From positions 1 through 44,878 of the forward strand of contig JAISBV010000148.1 in NCBI GenBank assembly GCA_031266025.1: 44,878 nucleotides of DNA, in the 5' to 3' direction. Both the position numbers and the translations under genes were made by a program. Shown piece by piece: positions 9,525 through 17,851 of the stretch. This DNA is from Eubacteriales Family XIII. Incertae Sedis bacterium (GTDB taxonomy: Bacteria > Bacillota > Clostridia > Peptostreptococcales > Anaerovoracaceae). A model generated the notes under the pieces. That model was not told the DNA's origin. It saw only the letters and a program-made list of their open reading frames with translations, and did not search any database. Position 1 is the first letter of the stretch. The number at the start of each line of letters is the position of its first letter.

Positions 9525-9528
9525 AAAA

Positions 9529-9900
9529 TTACCGCCTTTTCAGAGCTTCAAGTACCGTTATGGCAACGAGAACATCGCTGCTTCTCGAATCCACGGTCAC
9601 GTCTATAAGCTGTTTGACCTCGGGCCTTTTGCCTATATACTCGATGAGTTTTTTGTTCTCCTCATTCAGCATTGCCGTTTCCGTGCTCAGATTTTCCGAA
9701 AGGAGTTCGGCCAATGTGATTCCGAGCACATTGCATATCTCATTCAGCCTTTCGAGGTCTATCGAATTTTTTCCTATTTCCCAAGCGGAAACCGAGCTGT
9801 GTGTGACCTCAAGGGCGTCGGCCAACTCCTTTTGCGTCATCTTCCGCATTTTTCGATAGATTTTGATGTTGTTTCGCGCTATGTTGTTTACAGCATCCAT
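9529..9900 (-). CDS. XRE-family HTH transcriptional regulator
   Basis: NIKIYRKMRKMTQKELADALEVTHSSVSAWEIGKNSIDLERLNEICNVLGITLAELL; start reassigned to MDAVNN. Confidence 0.9.
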   Translation of the reverse strand: MDAVNNIARNNIKIYRKMRKMTQKELADALEVTHSSVSAWEIGKNSIDLERLNEICNVLGITLAELLSENLSTETAMLNEENKKLIEYIGKRPEVKQLIDVTVDSRSSDVLVAITVLEALKRR

Positions 9901-10079
9901 ACAATTCGTCCTTTCGCGCGCCGCAGGCGCGCCTGTTGTCAATCAAATAAAGTCACTCCGCTCAATGTCGGCTCTCCGCTCGGACGCGGATGGCAATCAT
10001 GTTTTGTTTGGCGCTAATAGCATTATATATTCTGTTTATCGCAAAATCAAGACCGGTTTAAGATTCGCTGCTGATTCAC

Positions 10080-10108
10080 TTGCAATTGCTTTGTATATTG
10101 CGTATAAT
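10080..10108 (+). promoter_or_regulatory. Putative sigma-A promoter upstream of cheA (TTGCAA-17-TATAAT)
   Basis: Hexamers read directly, 17-nt spacer. Confidence 0.55.
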
Positions 10109-10257
10109 ATTAATCAGCTAAAACCCGTTACAGTAATTATTGTCCGGACAACCGAACACTGCGCATCTTGACGGCTGTTTTTCGTCTAGCCAATATATCG
10201 CAGAGTTTAATTGTCGGAGCAGTATCGGCGGCCGGACAGCCGCGTCGGAGGCAATGT

Positions 10258-12411
10258 ATGAGCGATTACGATACAAATGATTCCATGTTGGAATTGTATC
10301 TGTTTGAATCCACCACACTTTTGGAACAGTTGGATGAAATATTGCTGCAATCGGAGCATGACAAAATTCTTTCACAGGACAATATAAACGAAATATTTCG
10401 CACGATGCATACGATAAAGGGCTCTTCGGCCATGATGTCATTCAATATTATAGCCGAGGTGTCTCACAAGCTTGAGGATTTGTTTTTTATCGTCAGGGAT
10501 CGCGGCGGCGTTGACGAGGATTATTTTGAGGTGCTGTTTGACCTCGTGCTGCGCGTATCCGATTTCCTCAAGACCGAAGTCGACAAGATACAGCAGGGTA
10601 TCGAGCTTTCCGACGAGAAACCGCCCTTGGTCGATGAGATTTTGAATCTGATCGCGGCGATGAAAGGCGGGCCCGGCGCCGCGGCGCCCGCAGGCAAGCC
10701 CGAAGGGAAGTCTGCGCCGACGGCCGAAAGCGCGCCGGCGCACGACGTGTCCGCAGAGCTCCTTGACGGCGAGAGCATGTTCAGGCTGCACGTCTACTTC
10801 ACGGAAGACTGCCAAATGGAGAACATTCGCGCGTTCATGCTCGTCAGCAAGCTGCAGACTCTGGGTGAGGTTCTCAGTATAATACCGGACGATCTCGAAG
10901 GGAATCCGGACGTGGCCGATATCATCAAGGAACGCGGATTTTTCTGCAAGTTTGTAACCATGCTGTCGCGCGACGAGGTGGAGGCAAACGCAAAATCAAC
11001 GCTTTCGGTGGATACCGTGGCCTTCGTCGACAAGATGCCGGGCGAGGATTCGGGCGCGGGCGCGGCCGCGCCGGAACCCGCAGAGCCGCCCGCAGCAGAG
11101 CAGTCCGCAGCCGCCATACATACCGAGCCCGCCGCCGTGCAGGCCGAACCCGCGCCGGCGCCGCAAAGCGCGCCGCCCGCCGCGCCAAAGCCGGCCGATA
11201 AGCCCGCAGAAGGGGATCAGAACGCGCACAAGCCCACAAAGCAGAACCTTATCAACGTCGATTTGAACAAGCTTGACGTACTTATGAATTTAGTGGGAGA
11301 GCTCGTTATTACGGAGTCCATGGTTTCGGGCAGCCCGGATCTGACCGGGCTTGAGCTTGAAAACTTCAATAAGGCGGCGCGCCAGCTGCGAAAGCTTACG
11401 GACGAGATACAGGACACGGTCATGTCCGTGCGTATGATGCCCGTGGCGACGACGTTCCAGAAAATGCGCCGTATCGTCCGAGACATGAGCAAACAGCTTG
11501 ACAAGGACGTCGAGCTCACGCTCGAAGGCGAAACCACCGAGGTGGACAAGACTATTATAGACGCCATAGGCGACCCTCTTATGCATCTCGTCAGGAACGC
11601 TATGGATCACGCCATAGAATCAAAAGCCGACCGCGCCAAGACGCCCAAGCCCACGGTTGGAAGTATCAAGCTCTCCGCGCAGAATGTCGGCGGCGATATA
11701 CTGATAGCCGTAAGTGACGACGGCAAGGGGCTTGACGCGGAATACATACTTGGGAAAGCGCGTGACCGCGGTCTGCTCATAAAGTCCGAAAGCGAGTACA
11801 CGGAAAAAGAGATATTCAACCTCCTCATGCTCCCGGGCTTCTCCACGAAGGAGCAGGTCACGGAGTTTTCGGGCAGGGGCGTCGGCATGGACGTCGTGAA
11901 GAAGAACATCGAGAAGATAGGCGGAACTGTTACTATAGAGAGCGTCAAAGGCCAAGGCACGACCATTTACTTCAAGATACCGCTTACGCTCGCCATCATA
12001 GCGAGCATGGAGATAGAGGCGGGCGGCAATACCTACGCCATTCCGATAGCGAATATCCGAGAATCGTTCAAGGCCACTGAATCACAGCTCCTTTCGGATC
12101 CCGACGGCAACGAAATGATCATGATACGCGGCGCGGCCTATCCCATTATACGTCTGCACAGGATATTCAGCGTCGACGGCTGCATAGAGAGCGTGGTGGA
12201 CGGGATACTGCTGCTTGTGGATTCGGGCGACAGGTTGGCCTGCATCCTCGCCGACAGTCTTCTTGGCAAGCATCAGGTCGTCGTGAAGCCGCTTCCGAAT
12301 TATCTGGCTTGGTACGACGTCAAATCATCGGGCATAGCCGGCTGTACTATACTCGGCGACGGCAGTATAAGCTTAATACTGGATATACAGCGCATACTCA
12401 CGCAATATTGA
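10258..12411 (+). CDS. cheA: Chemotaxis histidine kinase CheA
   Basis: HPt HTIKGSSA, dimerization/HATPase motifs (LVRNAMDHAIE, GRGVGMDVV), CheW-like C-terminus; start reassigned to MSDYD with GGAGG upstream. Confidence 0.95.
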   Translation: MSDYDTNDSMLELYLFESTTLLEQLDEILLQSEHDKILSQDNINEIFRTMHTIKGSSAMMSFNIIAEVSHKLEDLFFIVRDRGGVDEDYFEVLFDLVLRVSDFLKTEVDKIQQGIELSDEKPPLVDEILNLIAAMKGGPGAAAPAGKPEGKSAPTAESAPAHDVSAELLDGESMFRLHVYFTEDCQMENIRAFMLVSKLQTLGEVLSIIPDDLEGNPDVADIIKERGFFCKFVTMLSRDEVEANAKSTLSVDTVAFVDKMPGEDSGAGAAAPEPAEPPAAEQSAAAIHTEPAAVQAEPAPAPQSAPPAAPKPADKPAEGDQNAHKPTKQNLINVDLNKLDVLMNLVGELVITESMVSGSPDLTGLELENFNKAARQLRKLTDEIQDTVMSVRMMPVATTFQKMRRIVRDMSKQLDKDVELTLEGETTEVDKTIIDAIGDPLMHLVRNAMDHAIESKADRAKTPKPTVGSIKLSAQNVGGDILIAVSDDGKGLDAEYILGKARDRGLLIKSESEYTEKEIFNLLMLPGFSTKEQVTEFSGRGVGMDVVKKNIEKIGGTVTIESVKGQGTTIYFKIPLTLAIIASMEIEAGGNTYAIPIANIRESFKATESQLLSDPDGNEMIMIRGAAYPIIRLHRIFSVDGCIESVVDGILLLVDSGDRLACILADSLLGKHQVVVKPLPNYLAWYDVKSSGIAGCTILGDGSISLILDIQRILTQY

Positions 12412-12424
12412 TAACGGAAGGCCC

Positions 12425-12445
12425 GGGCGGGTTTGAAACCCGCCC
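12425..12445. repeat. Perfect 21-nt palindrome GGGCGGGTTTGAAACCCGCCC between cheA and cheR, with a degenerate half copy at 12476-12490
   Basis: Read directly; core GGGTTTGAAACCC recurs on the other strand at 37462-37474. Confidence 0.75.
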
Positions 12446-12513
12446 CTACAAAAGGTCGCATACGGCAGTAGGTTCGGCGGTTTGAAACCCAAGAAAGGCA
12501 ATGCCCGGTATTT

Positions 12514-13320
12514 ATGCTGAAAATAAAAGACAACGAATTCAATGACCTTGTAGCGTTCATACACGACAATTACGGTGTGGATTTGCATAAAAAACGCGCT
12601 CTGATCGAAGGCCGTCTCGGCAACTATATACCGAGTCTCGGTTACGACAACTTCGGCGATTATTTCGCGTTCGCGAAGAACGACAAGACAGGCGAGGAAA
12701 TGGTAACGCTGCTGAACAGGCTTACCACGAATTATACGTATTTTATGCGTGAGCGCGAACATTTTGATTTTTACAGAACCGGCATATTGCCTTGGATAGA
12801 CAAGGAGCTTGGCACGAAAGATTTACGCGTGTGGTGCGCCGGCTGCTCCACGGGGCAGGAACCCTATACGCTCGCGCTTCTGACCCTCGAGTATCTGGGC
12901 GCGAACGCCGCGGGATGGGATCACACCATTCTGGCTTCCGATATATCAGACAGGGCGCTCGCCGCCGCGAAGAAGGGGTTGTACCCCAAAAGCGATTTCA
13001 AAGAGATGCCCGGCGAATGGGTCAGAAAATATTTTGTTTCTTACGACGAAAATCAATACTCGGTCAACGACAAGCTGAAAAAAAGTCTCGCGTTCAGGCG
13101 TTTCAATCTTTTGGATAATTTTTCGTTCAAAAAACCGTTTCAGACTATTTTCTGCCGCAACGTGATGATTTATTTCGACGTTCCGACAAAAAATACGCTT
13201 ATAAACAAATATTATGACTGGCTCGTTCCGGGCGGTTATCTCCTGATCGGTCACAGCGAGTCGCTTTCGGGCTGCACGCACAAATTCCGATACGTCATGC
13301 CGTCCGTGTACAGGAAGTAG
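12514..13320 (+). CDS. cheR: Chemotaxis protein methyltransferase CheR
   Basis: LTTNYTYFMRE, VWCAGCSTGQEPYTLAL, CRNVMIYFD, GGYLLIGHSES. Confidence 0.95.
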   Translation: MLKIKDNEFNDLVAFIHDNYGVDLHKKRALIEGRLGNYIPSLGYDNFGDYFAFAKNDKTGEEMVTLLNRLTTNYTYFMREREHFDFYRTGILPWIDKELGTKDLRVWCAGCSTGQEPYTLALLTLEYLGANAAGWDHTILASDISDRALAAAKKGLYPKSDFKEMPGEWVRKYFVSYDENQYSVNDKLKKSLAFRRFNLLDNFSFKKPFQTIFCRNVMIYFDVPTKNTLINKYYDWLVPGGYLLIGHSESLSGCTHKFRYVMPSVYRK

Positions 13321-13340
13321 GCGGCTCCTTCATCGTTCAC

Positions 13341-13369
13341 AACAAGGGCGGGTGAATCCCGCCCTTGTT
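13341..13369. repeat. 12-bp perfect hairpin AACAAGGGCGGG-TGAAT-CCCGCCCTTGTT after cheR (repeat or weak terminator)
   Basis: Perfect inverted repeat; no clean T-tract after it. Confidence 0.7.
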
Positions 13370-13431
13370 ATCGTTATTCCGCGTGCCGAACAGGCCCGGA
13401 ACGGCGATTTTTTTAATTTTCGCGCGAACGC

Positions 13432-13458
13432 TCAAGTTTTATCGTTTTTCGCCGATAC
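13432..13458 (+). promoter_or_regulatory. Putative sigma-28 (SigD/FliA) promoter for fliD: TCAAGTTT-N11-GCCGATAC
   Basis: Close to consensus TAAAGTTT-N11-GCCGATAA with exact 11-nt spacing, 68 bp upstream of the fliD ATG. Confidence 0.75.
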
Positions 13459-13525
13459 TATAGATGATATGTATAGGAATTTATATCCTAATTGAGTCAG
13501 GGAGGACAGAGGAGGATAATTTATT

Positions 13526-15778
13526 ATGGCTACTGTAGGATCCGTAACGGGTTTATTGACAAAGACCGGTATAGGGGGACTCTCCTCCGGCATGGATATT
13601 GACGCCCTCATCCAAAAGATGACGTCTGTCAGCAGGGAAAGAATAACAAAGCAGGAGCAAAGCCTGCAGATATTGGAGTGGAAGCAGACGGCGTACCGAT
13701 CCGTCACGACGGCGCTGAACGAGTTTCGCAACAAGTATTTCACCAGTCTTTCGGCGACGAACTTCAAAGGCTCGACCATGTACAACACAATACGCGCCAC
13801 GCTGCCGAAGGACACGACGGCCTTTACGGCGACGGCGCAGTCGGGCGCGGCGGCCGGCAAGGCGTACGTAAATAAGATCGAACAGCTTGCGACGAGCCAG
13901 TCGGTGACGAATGTAAACGCTGTGACAAAGAAACTTGAGGCGGAGTTCACGACTTCCGCCACCGGTTTGAACGGTTTTATCGGCAAGGATTTTATGCTTA
14001 CCTTGGACGGCGTTTCACGAACTATCGCTATGGACAGCGCTTTCGAGGAAGATTTGAAGCGTATAGCCATGGCTGATCCCGGAAATTCATATTACAATGC
14101 AAGTCCGAGCGCAACAGATATTGCAACATTTAATTTGAATGTTGTAGCAGATACCGCCAAGCAGGCCGAATATATGCAAAAAGCGCTTCAAAACCGCGTA
14201 ACGTCGCTGTTTGACAACGCCGGAACGGCCCCGGCCGATTACAGTATCAAAATCAGCGTAAACTCAACGGACAACGGCGTTATATTTGAGACGCGGCCCG
14301 ACTCAAAGCTGACGTTTGGCTACGCGACACAGCCGGCGGCCGTACCCGAAAAGATCGACGGCGTACCGCTGACGAAGGCTCAGTACGACGCCCTCGTCAA
14401 GGCCGCGCACAACGCCACGGGACTCGGCGCTCTCGGCTTTAAGGCCGGACAGTCCAACAAGATCAATATTTTTTCCGATTCTATAGCCGACCTTCAGGGA
14501 AAGATCAACGGCAGCTTTATGGAGGCCGGGCTCGACGAACTTGGCAACCAATTCGTATATAAAGACGCAGACGGCAAGGTTCATGAACTGACAAACAGCA
14601 ATTTCAACTTCATAATCAACGACGTCAGATTCTCCATTGATCCGGATGAATCCGTATCGAGCCTTATGAGCAAGATCAACGCGAGCACCGCCGGCGTTAC
14701 GCTCAGCTATTCGGAGGTGACGGACAAGTTCACGCTTACGTCCAAGACGCAAGGCGCGGGCCAGAATATCGTTATGGGCGATACGAACCGCAACCTGCTC
14801 GCGGCGCTTGGCTTGCAAAACAGCAGCTTTGAGGTTGGGGTCAAGTTTAAAGACACCGGCGTCGTCAGCACAGTCACCCAAAGCAACAGCAACGCCGACG
14901 ACGTAAAGGCGGGGAAGAACGCCGTAGCCTATATAGACGGGCAGCGGATAGAGCGCACGAGCAACGAGTTCACAGTGAACGGCGTCGCCTACGCGCTCAA
15001 GGAGCTCTACAACGAGAGTGCGACTATTGATCCCTTAAATCCCGCGGACGCGACCAAGGGCGCGGCCGTAACGCTCGCGCCCGACACGACCGATCTTATG
15101 GAGAACATCAAGAGCTTCGTGAATGACTACAACGCGCTCGTCGATCTGCTCTACGGCCTGACGAACGAGGAGAAGTTCAGCGACTACGCGCCTTTGACGG
15201 AGACGCAGAAGGCCGCCATGTCCGAATCCGAGGTAAAGGCTTGGGAGGCGAAGGCCAAGTCGGGTCTTCTGCGGGCCGACAGCACGGTCAGTAAGATACT
15301 TTCGTCCATGCGCGAGGCGTTTTTGACCGCTTCGGACGGCTTCACCCTGTTCAGCATGGGTATCACATACGGTGGTCTCGGCGAGAACGGCAAGCTGAAG
15401 ATAACGGACGAGGCGCAGATGAAGGCGGCCCTCGAGGCGCGGCCCGACCAAGTGCGAGACTTCTTCACGAACGCGAGCAAAGGCGTGGCCGTAAAGGTCG
15501 ACAAGATCATAGACGACGCCGTGCGCACGACGGGCGGCAGCGGACACAGAGGCTCGCTCATAGAGATGGCCGGTTGGCCGTCCACGCTGTCGGAGAAGGA
15601 AAATAGCATCTATACGCAGCTTCTGAATCAAAGCAAACGCATTGATTCGCTCAAGGATCTGCTTGAAAAAGAGGAAAGCAGACTCTGGAAGCAGTTCTCG
15701 GCCATGGAGACGGCCCTTTCCAAACTGAACGAGCAGAGCAGTATATTGACGCAGTATATGGGTACAGGAAAAAGTTAA
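13526..15778 (+). CDS. fliD: Flagellar hook-associated protein 2 (FliD, filament cap)
   Basis: N-terminal GLSSGMDIDALIQKMTSVSRERI, C-terminal coiled coil, fliS next. Confidence 0.93.
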   Translation: MATVGSVTGLLTKTGIGGLSSGMDIDALIQKMTSVSRERITKQEQSLQILEWKQTAYRSVTTALNEFRNKYFTSLSATNFKGSTMYNTIRATLPKDTTAFTATAQSGAAAGKAYVNKIEQLATSQSVTNVNAVTKKLEAEFTTSATGLNGFIGKDFMLTLDGVSRTIAMDSAFEEDLKRIAMADPGNSYYNASPSATDIATFNLNVVADTAKQAEYMQKALQNRVTSLFDNAGTAPADYSIKISVNSTDNGVIFETRPDSKLTFGYATQPAAVPEKIDGVPLTKAQYDALVKAAHNATGLGALGFKAGQSNKINIFSDSIADLQGKINGSFMEAGLDELGNQFVYKDADGKVHELTNSNFNFIINDVRFSIDPDESVSSLMSKINASTAGVTLSYSEVTDKFTLTSKTQGAGQNIVMGDTNRNLLAALGLQNSSFEVGVKFKDTGVVSTVTQSNSNADDVKAGKNAVAYIDGQRIERTSNEFTVNGVAYALKELYNESATIDPLNPADATKGAAVTLAPDTTDLMENIKSFVNDYNALVDLLYGLTNEEKFSDYAPLTETQKAAMSESEVKAWEAKAKSGLLRADSTVSKILSSMREAFLTASDGFTLFSMGITYGGLGENGKLKITDEAQMKAALEARPDQVRDFFTNASKGVAVKVDKIIDDAVRTTGGSGHRGSLIEMAGWPSTLSEKENSIYTQLLNQSKRIDSLKDLLEKEESRLWKQFSAMETALSKLNEQSSILTQYMGTGKS

Positions 15779-15837
15779 TGACGGATAAGACCCCCGGCAC
15801 AAAAGACGCGATTCCTAAAAAAATGGAGGTAATAAAG

Positions 15838-16227
15838 TTGACGCTTCCCGCAAACAACCCCTACGCGCAGTACAAAGCGCGATCCTTGGAAACCATGACG
15901 AACGGCGAGATCATAGTCAGGCTCTTCGAGGAAGCTTCAAAGCAGATCAGCACGGCTATATTTCTTACGAGTCAAGGCGAGGACGTTAAGGCGTTCAACT
16001 GCATATCCAAGGCGCAGAAGGTTGTTTCCACGCTTTCACTGTCGCTCGATATGAGTTACGGCATCTCGCTGCAGCTGAGCGATCTGTACACCTTTATACA
16101 CGGGGAGCTCGGCAAGGCTGTCGCCGCGAAAGACGCGGCCTCCATGAAATCCATGCTCGGCATGGTGGACGAGCTGAAAGTCACGTTCCGCCAAGCGGAG
16201 AGAATGGCGCGCGCGGGAAAATTCTGA
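15838..16227 (+). CDS. fliS: Flagellin chaperone FliS (start uncertain: 15778, 15823 or TTG 15838)
   Basis: NPYAQYKARSLETMTNGEIIVRLFEEASKQI; TTG 15838 has GGAGG at suitable spacing. Confidence 0.87.
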   Translation: MTLPANNPYAQYKARSLETMTNGEIIVRLFEEASKQISTAIFLTSQGEDVKAFNCISKAQKVVSTLSLSLDMSYGISLQLSDLYTFIHGELGKAVAAKDAASMKSMLGMVDELKVTFRQAERMARAGKF

Positions 16228-16622
16228 TGCGCGCGAGGTACACGCCCGAGAGCTATATAAAAGAAAAAAACGACGTTCTGACGCGAATCTTGCGTCTTAC
16301 GGAAGATATATACAGCGGAGTCAAGGCGCCCGAAACGCTTGAGTCTTTGCTTGACAGGCGCATGGAAACGATAGACGAGCTTCAAAGGCTTGAGCATGAC
16401 GCGGCGGACGCGAAGAAGGCTTGCCCGGAAAAGGCGCTTGCGGAGCTTGATTCCAAGCTGAGACTCATACTTAACCTTGACGCCAAGATCGAAAACGATA
16501 TGACGGACGCCAAGGCCGGGCTGTTCGACTCCATGAAGTCCAACGCTATGGAGCAGAAGTTTATAAAATACGAGATTGTGGGAGAGCCCGAAAAGGGCCG
16601 TTTGTTGGACGAGAAACAGTAA
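16227..16622 (+). CDS. Small helical protein, probable FliT/FlgN-type flagellar chaperone
   Basis: 131 aa, helical, ATG overlaps the fliS stop, operon position. Confidence 0.55.
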   Translation: MRARYTPESYIKEKNDVLTRILRLTEDIYSGVKAPETLESLLDRRMETIDELQRLEHDAADAKKACPEKALAELDSKLRLILNLDAKIENDMTDAKAGLFDSMKSNAMEQKFIKYEIVGEPEKGRLLDEKQ

Positions 16623-16637
16623 GAAGTTATGTTATGA

Positions 16638-16672
16638 ACGCCATTTCGGAACAAATCGGAATGGCGTTTTTA
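16638..16672 (+). terminator. Rho-independent terminator after the fliD operon
   Basis: AACGCCATTTCGG-aacaaat-CGGAATGGCGTTTTT. Confidence 0.85.
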
Positions 16673-16681
16673 CGCTGCAAA

Positions 16682-17851
16682 CTATACGCCGACTTTTTCG
16701 AGAAGCGCGTCCAAAGCATCGCGAACACTGTCGCTTTGCGCGGGGCGTTTTATGGCCGCGGATATGCGGCACGGAAAGTTTGACTTTATATAACTGTCGT
16801 TCTTCAAAAGCCCCGCCAATTTTTCGAGCGCTCGCTTACCGTCGCGCGGCGTCGTTTCGGGGAAGAGCAGGGCGATGGCCAAGTCCGAACAGCGGCCGAG
16901 CACATCTGTTTTTCGTATATTCTCCGACAGAAAATCAAATATATAGGACATGTTCTTTTCGAGGGTTTCTTCTCCGTGCAGCGCGCCGTCTTCGGACAGC
17001 TGCGGCGCGAAACCGAACACGCCGAAGCACAGCCGGTTGCCGTAGCGCTTGCTGCGGTTCATCTCCCTTTCCGCTTCCTCTATCCAACCGTCGCGCGTGA
17101 GCATGCCGGTTTTCACATCTATCTTGTCGATCACCTTCACATAGACATCGTCAAGATCGCTCTTTGGTATCATGCGGGCCAACTTCAGAAACTTCTCCGT
17201 TATGGGTTTCAGGTCGTCCGTACCGAGACAGACGCGCAATGCATCGCCGTCGTCGGCGACGTATTTGTGACTGCTGCTCTCGACTATCTGACCCGTCACC
17301 TGCTGCAGCTCCGTGACGCGCACGATAAAATGGTATATCTTGGGATACACCTTGCCGCCGTAACGGCAGTCCTTGTACTTTCTGAAATAGCTTATATGAT
17401 AGTTTCCGAGCCTGTAGACGGCGTGAACCGCGCGCTTCCATTCGAGGAAGGCGCCAAAATCGACGCTTTCGCGATCCGAATGCGTAAGTCTGCCGTAGGC
17501 GTCCTCCCATTTCTCGTTCATTGTCTCGCGAAAAAACGAATCGAGCATGCCGTAGGCGTCGGCGGTTTCCTTATTTTCAACCGCGCGCCAACCCACCGTT
17601 TCGCGTTCGGAAAGGGTTCTCCACGCGTTTTTTTGCATCCACGCCCTGTGGTATTGCTCGCGCAGCGCTTCATTGCCCACTACTCGGTAGGCCATGTTGA
17701 TTTCTTTCATGCGCTCCGTCGCCGCGGGCGTACGGTTCAGATCCGGATGATACAGTTTTGACAGGCATCTGTACGCGGCGTCGATGACGTCCTGTTCCGC
17801 GTCGTGATGCACTTGCAATATATTATAGTAATCCTGTTCGAGATCAAGCAT
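16682..17851 (-). CDS. J-domain protein with C-terminal degenerate GGDEF-like domain
   Basis: N-terminus DYYNILQVHHDAEQDVIDAAYRCLSKLYHPDLN (HPD motif); C-terminus TGMLTRDGWIEEAEREMNRSKRYGNRLCFGVFGF...RKTDVLGRCSDLAIALLFPETT aligns with GGDEF architecture but has CSDLA at the GGDEF position. Confidence 0.8.
   Translation of the reverse strand: MLDLEQDYYNILQVHHDAEQDVIDAAYRCLSKLYHPDLNRTPAATERMKEINMAYRVVGNEALREQYHRAWMQKNAWRTLSERETVGWRAVENKETADAYGMLDSFFRETMNEKWEDAYGRLTHSDRESVDFGAFLEWKRAVHAVYRLGNYHISYFRKYKDCRYGGKVYPKIYHFIVRVTELQQVTGQIVESSSHKYVADDGDALRVCLGTDDLKPITEKFLKLARMIPKSDLDDVYVKVIDKIDVKTGMLTRDGWIEEAEREMNRSKRYGNRLCFGVFGFAPQLSEDGALHGEETLEKNMSYIFDFLSENIRKTDVLGRCSDLAIALLFPETTPRDGKRALEKLAGLLKNDSYIKSNFPCRISAAIKRPAQSDSVRDALDALLEKVGV

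Noticed and set aside
9916-9932. GCGCGCC-GCA-GGCGCGC hairpin upstream of the XRE gene as an operator
   Set aside because: Short GC-rich palindrome; no second copy or other evidence of regulator binding seen
13341-13369. Canonical rho-independent terminator after cheR
   Set aside because: Perfect stem but no clear U-tract; listed as a hairpin repeat instead
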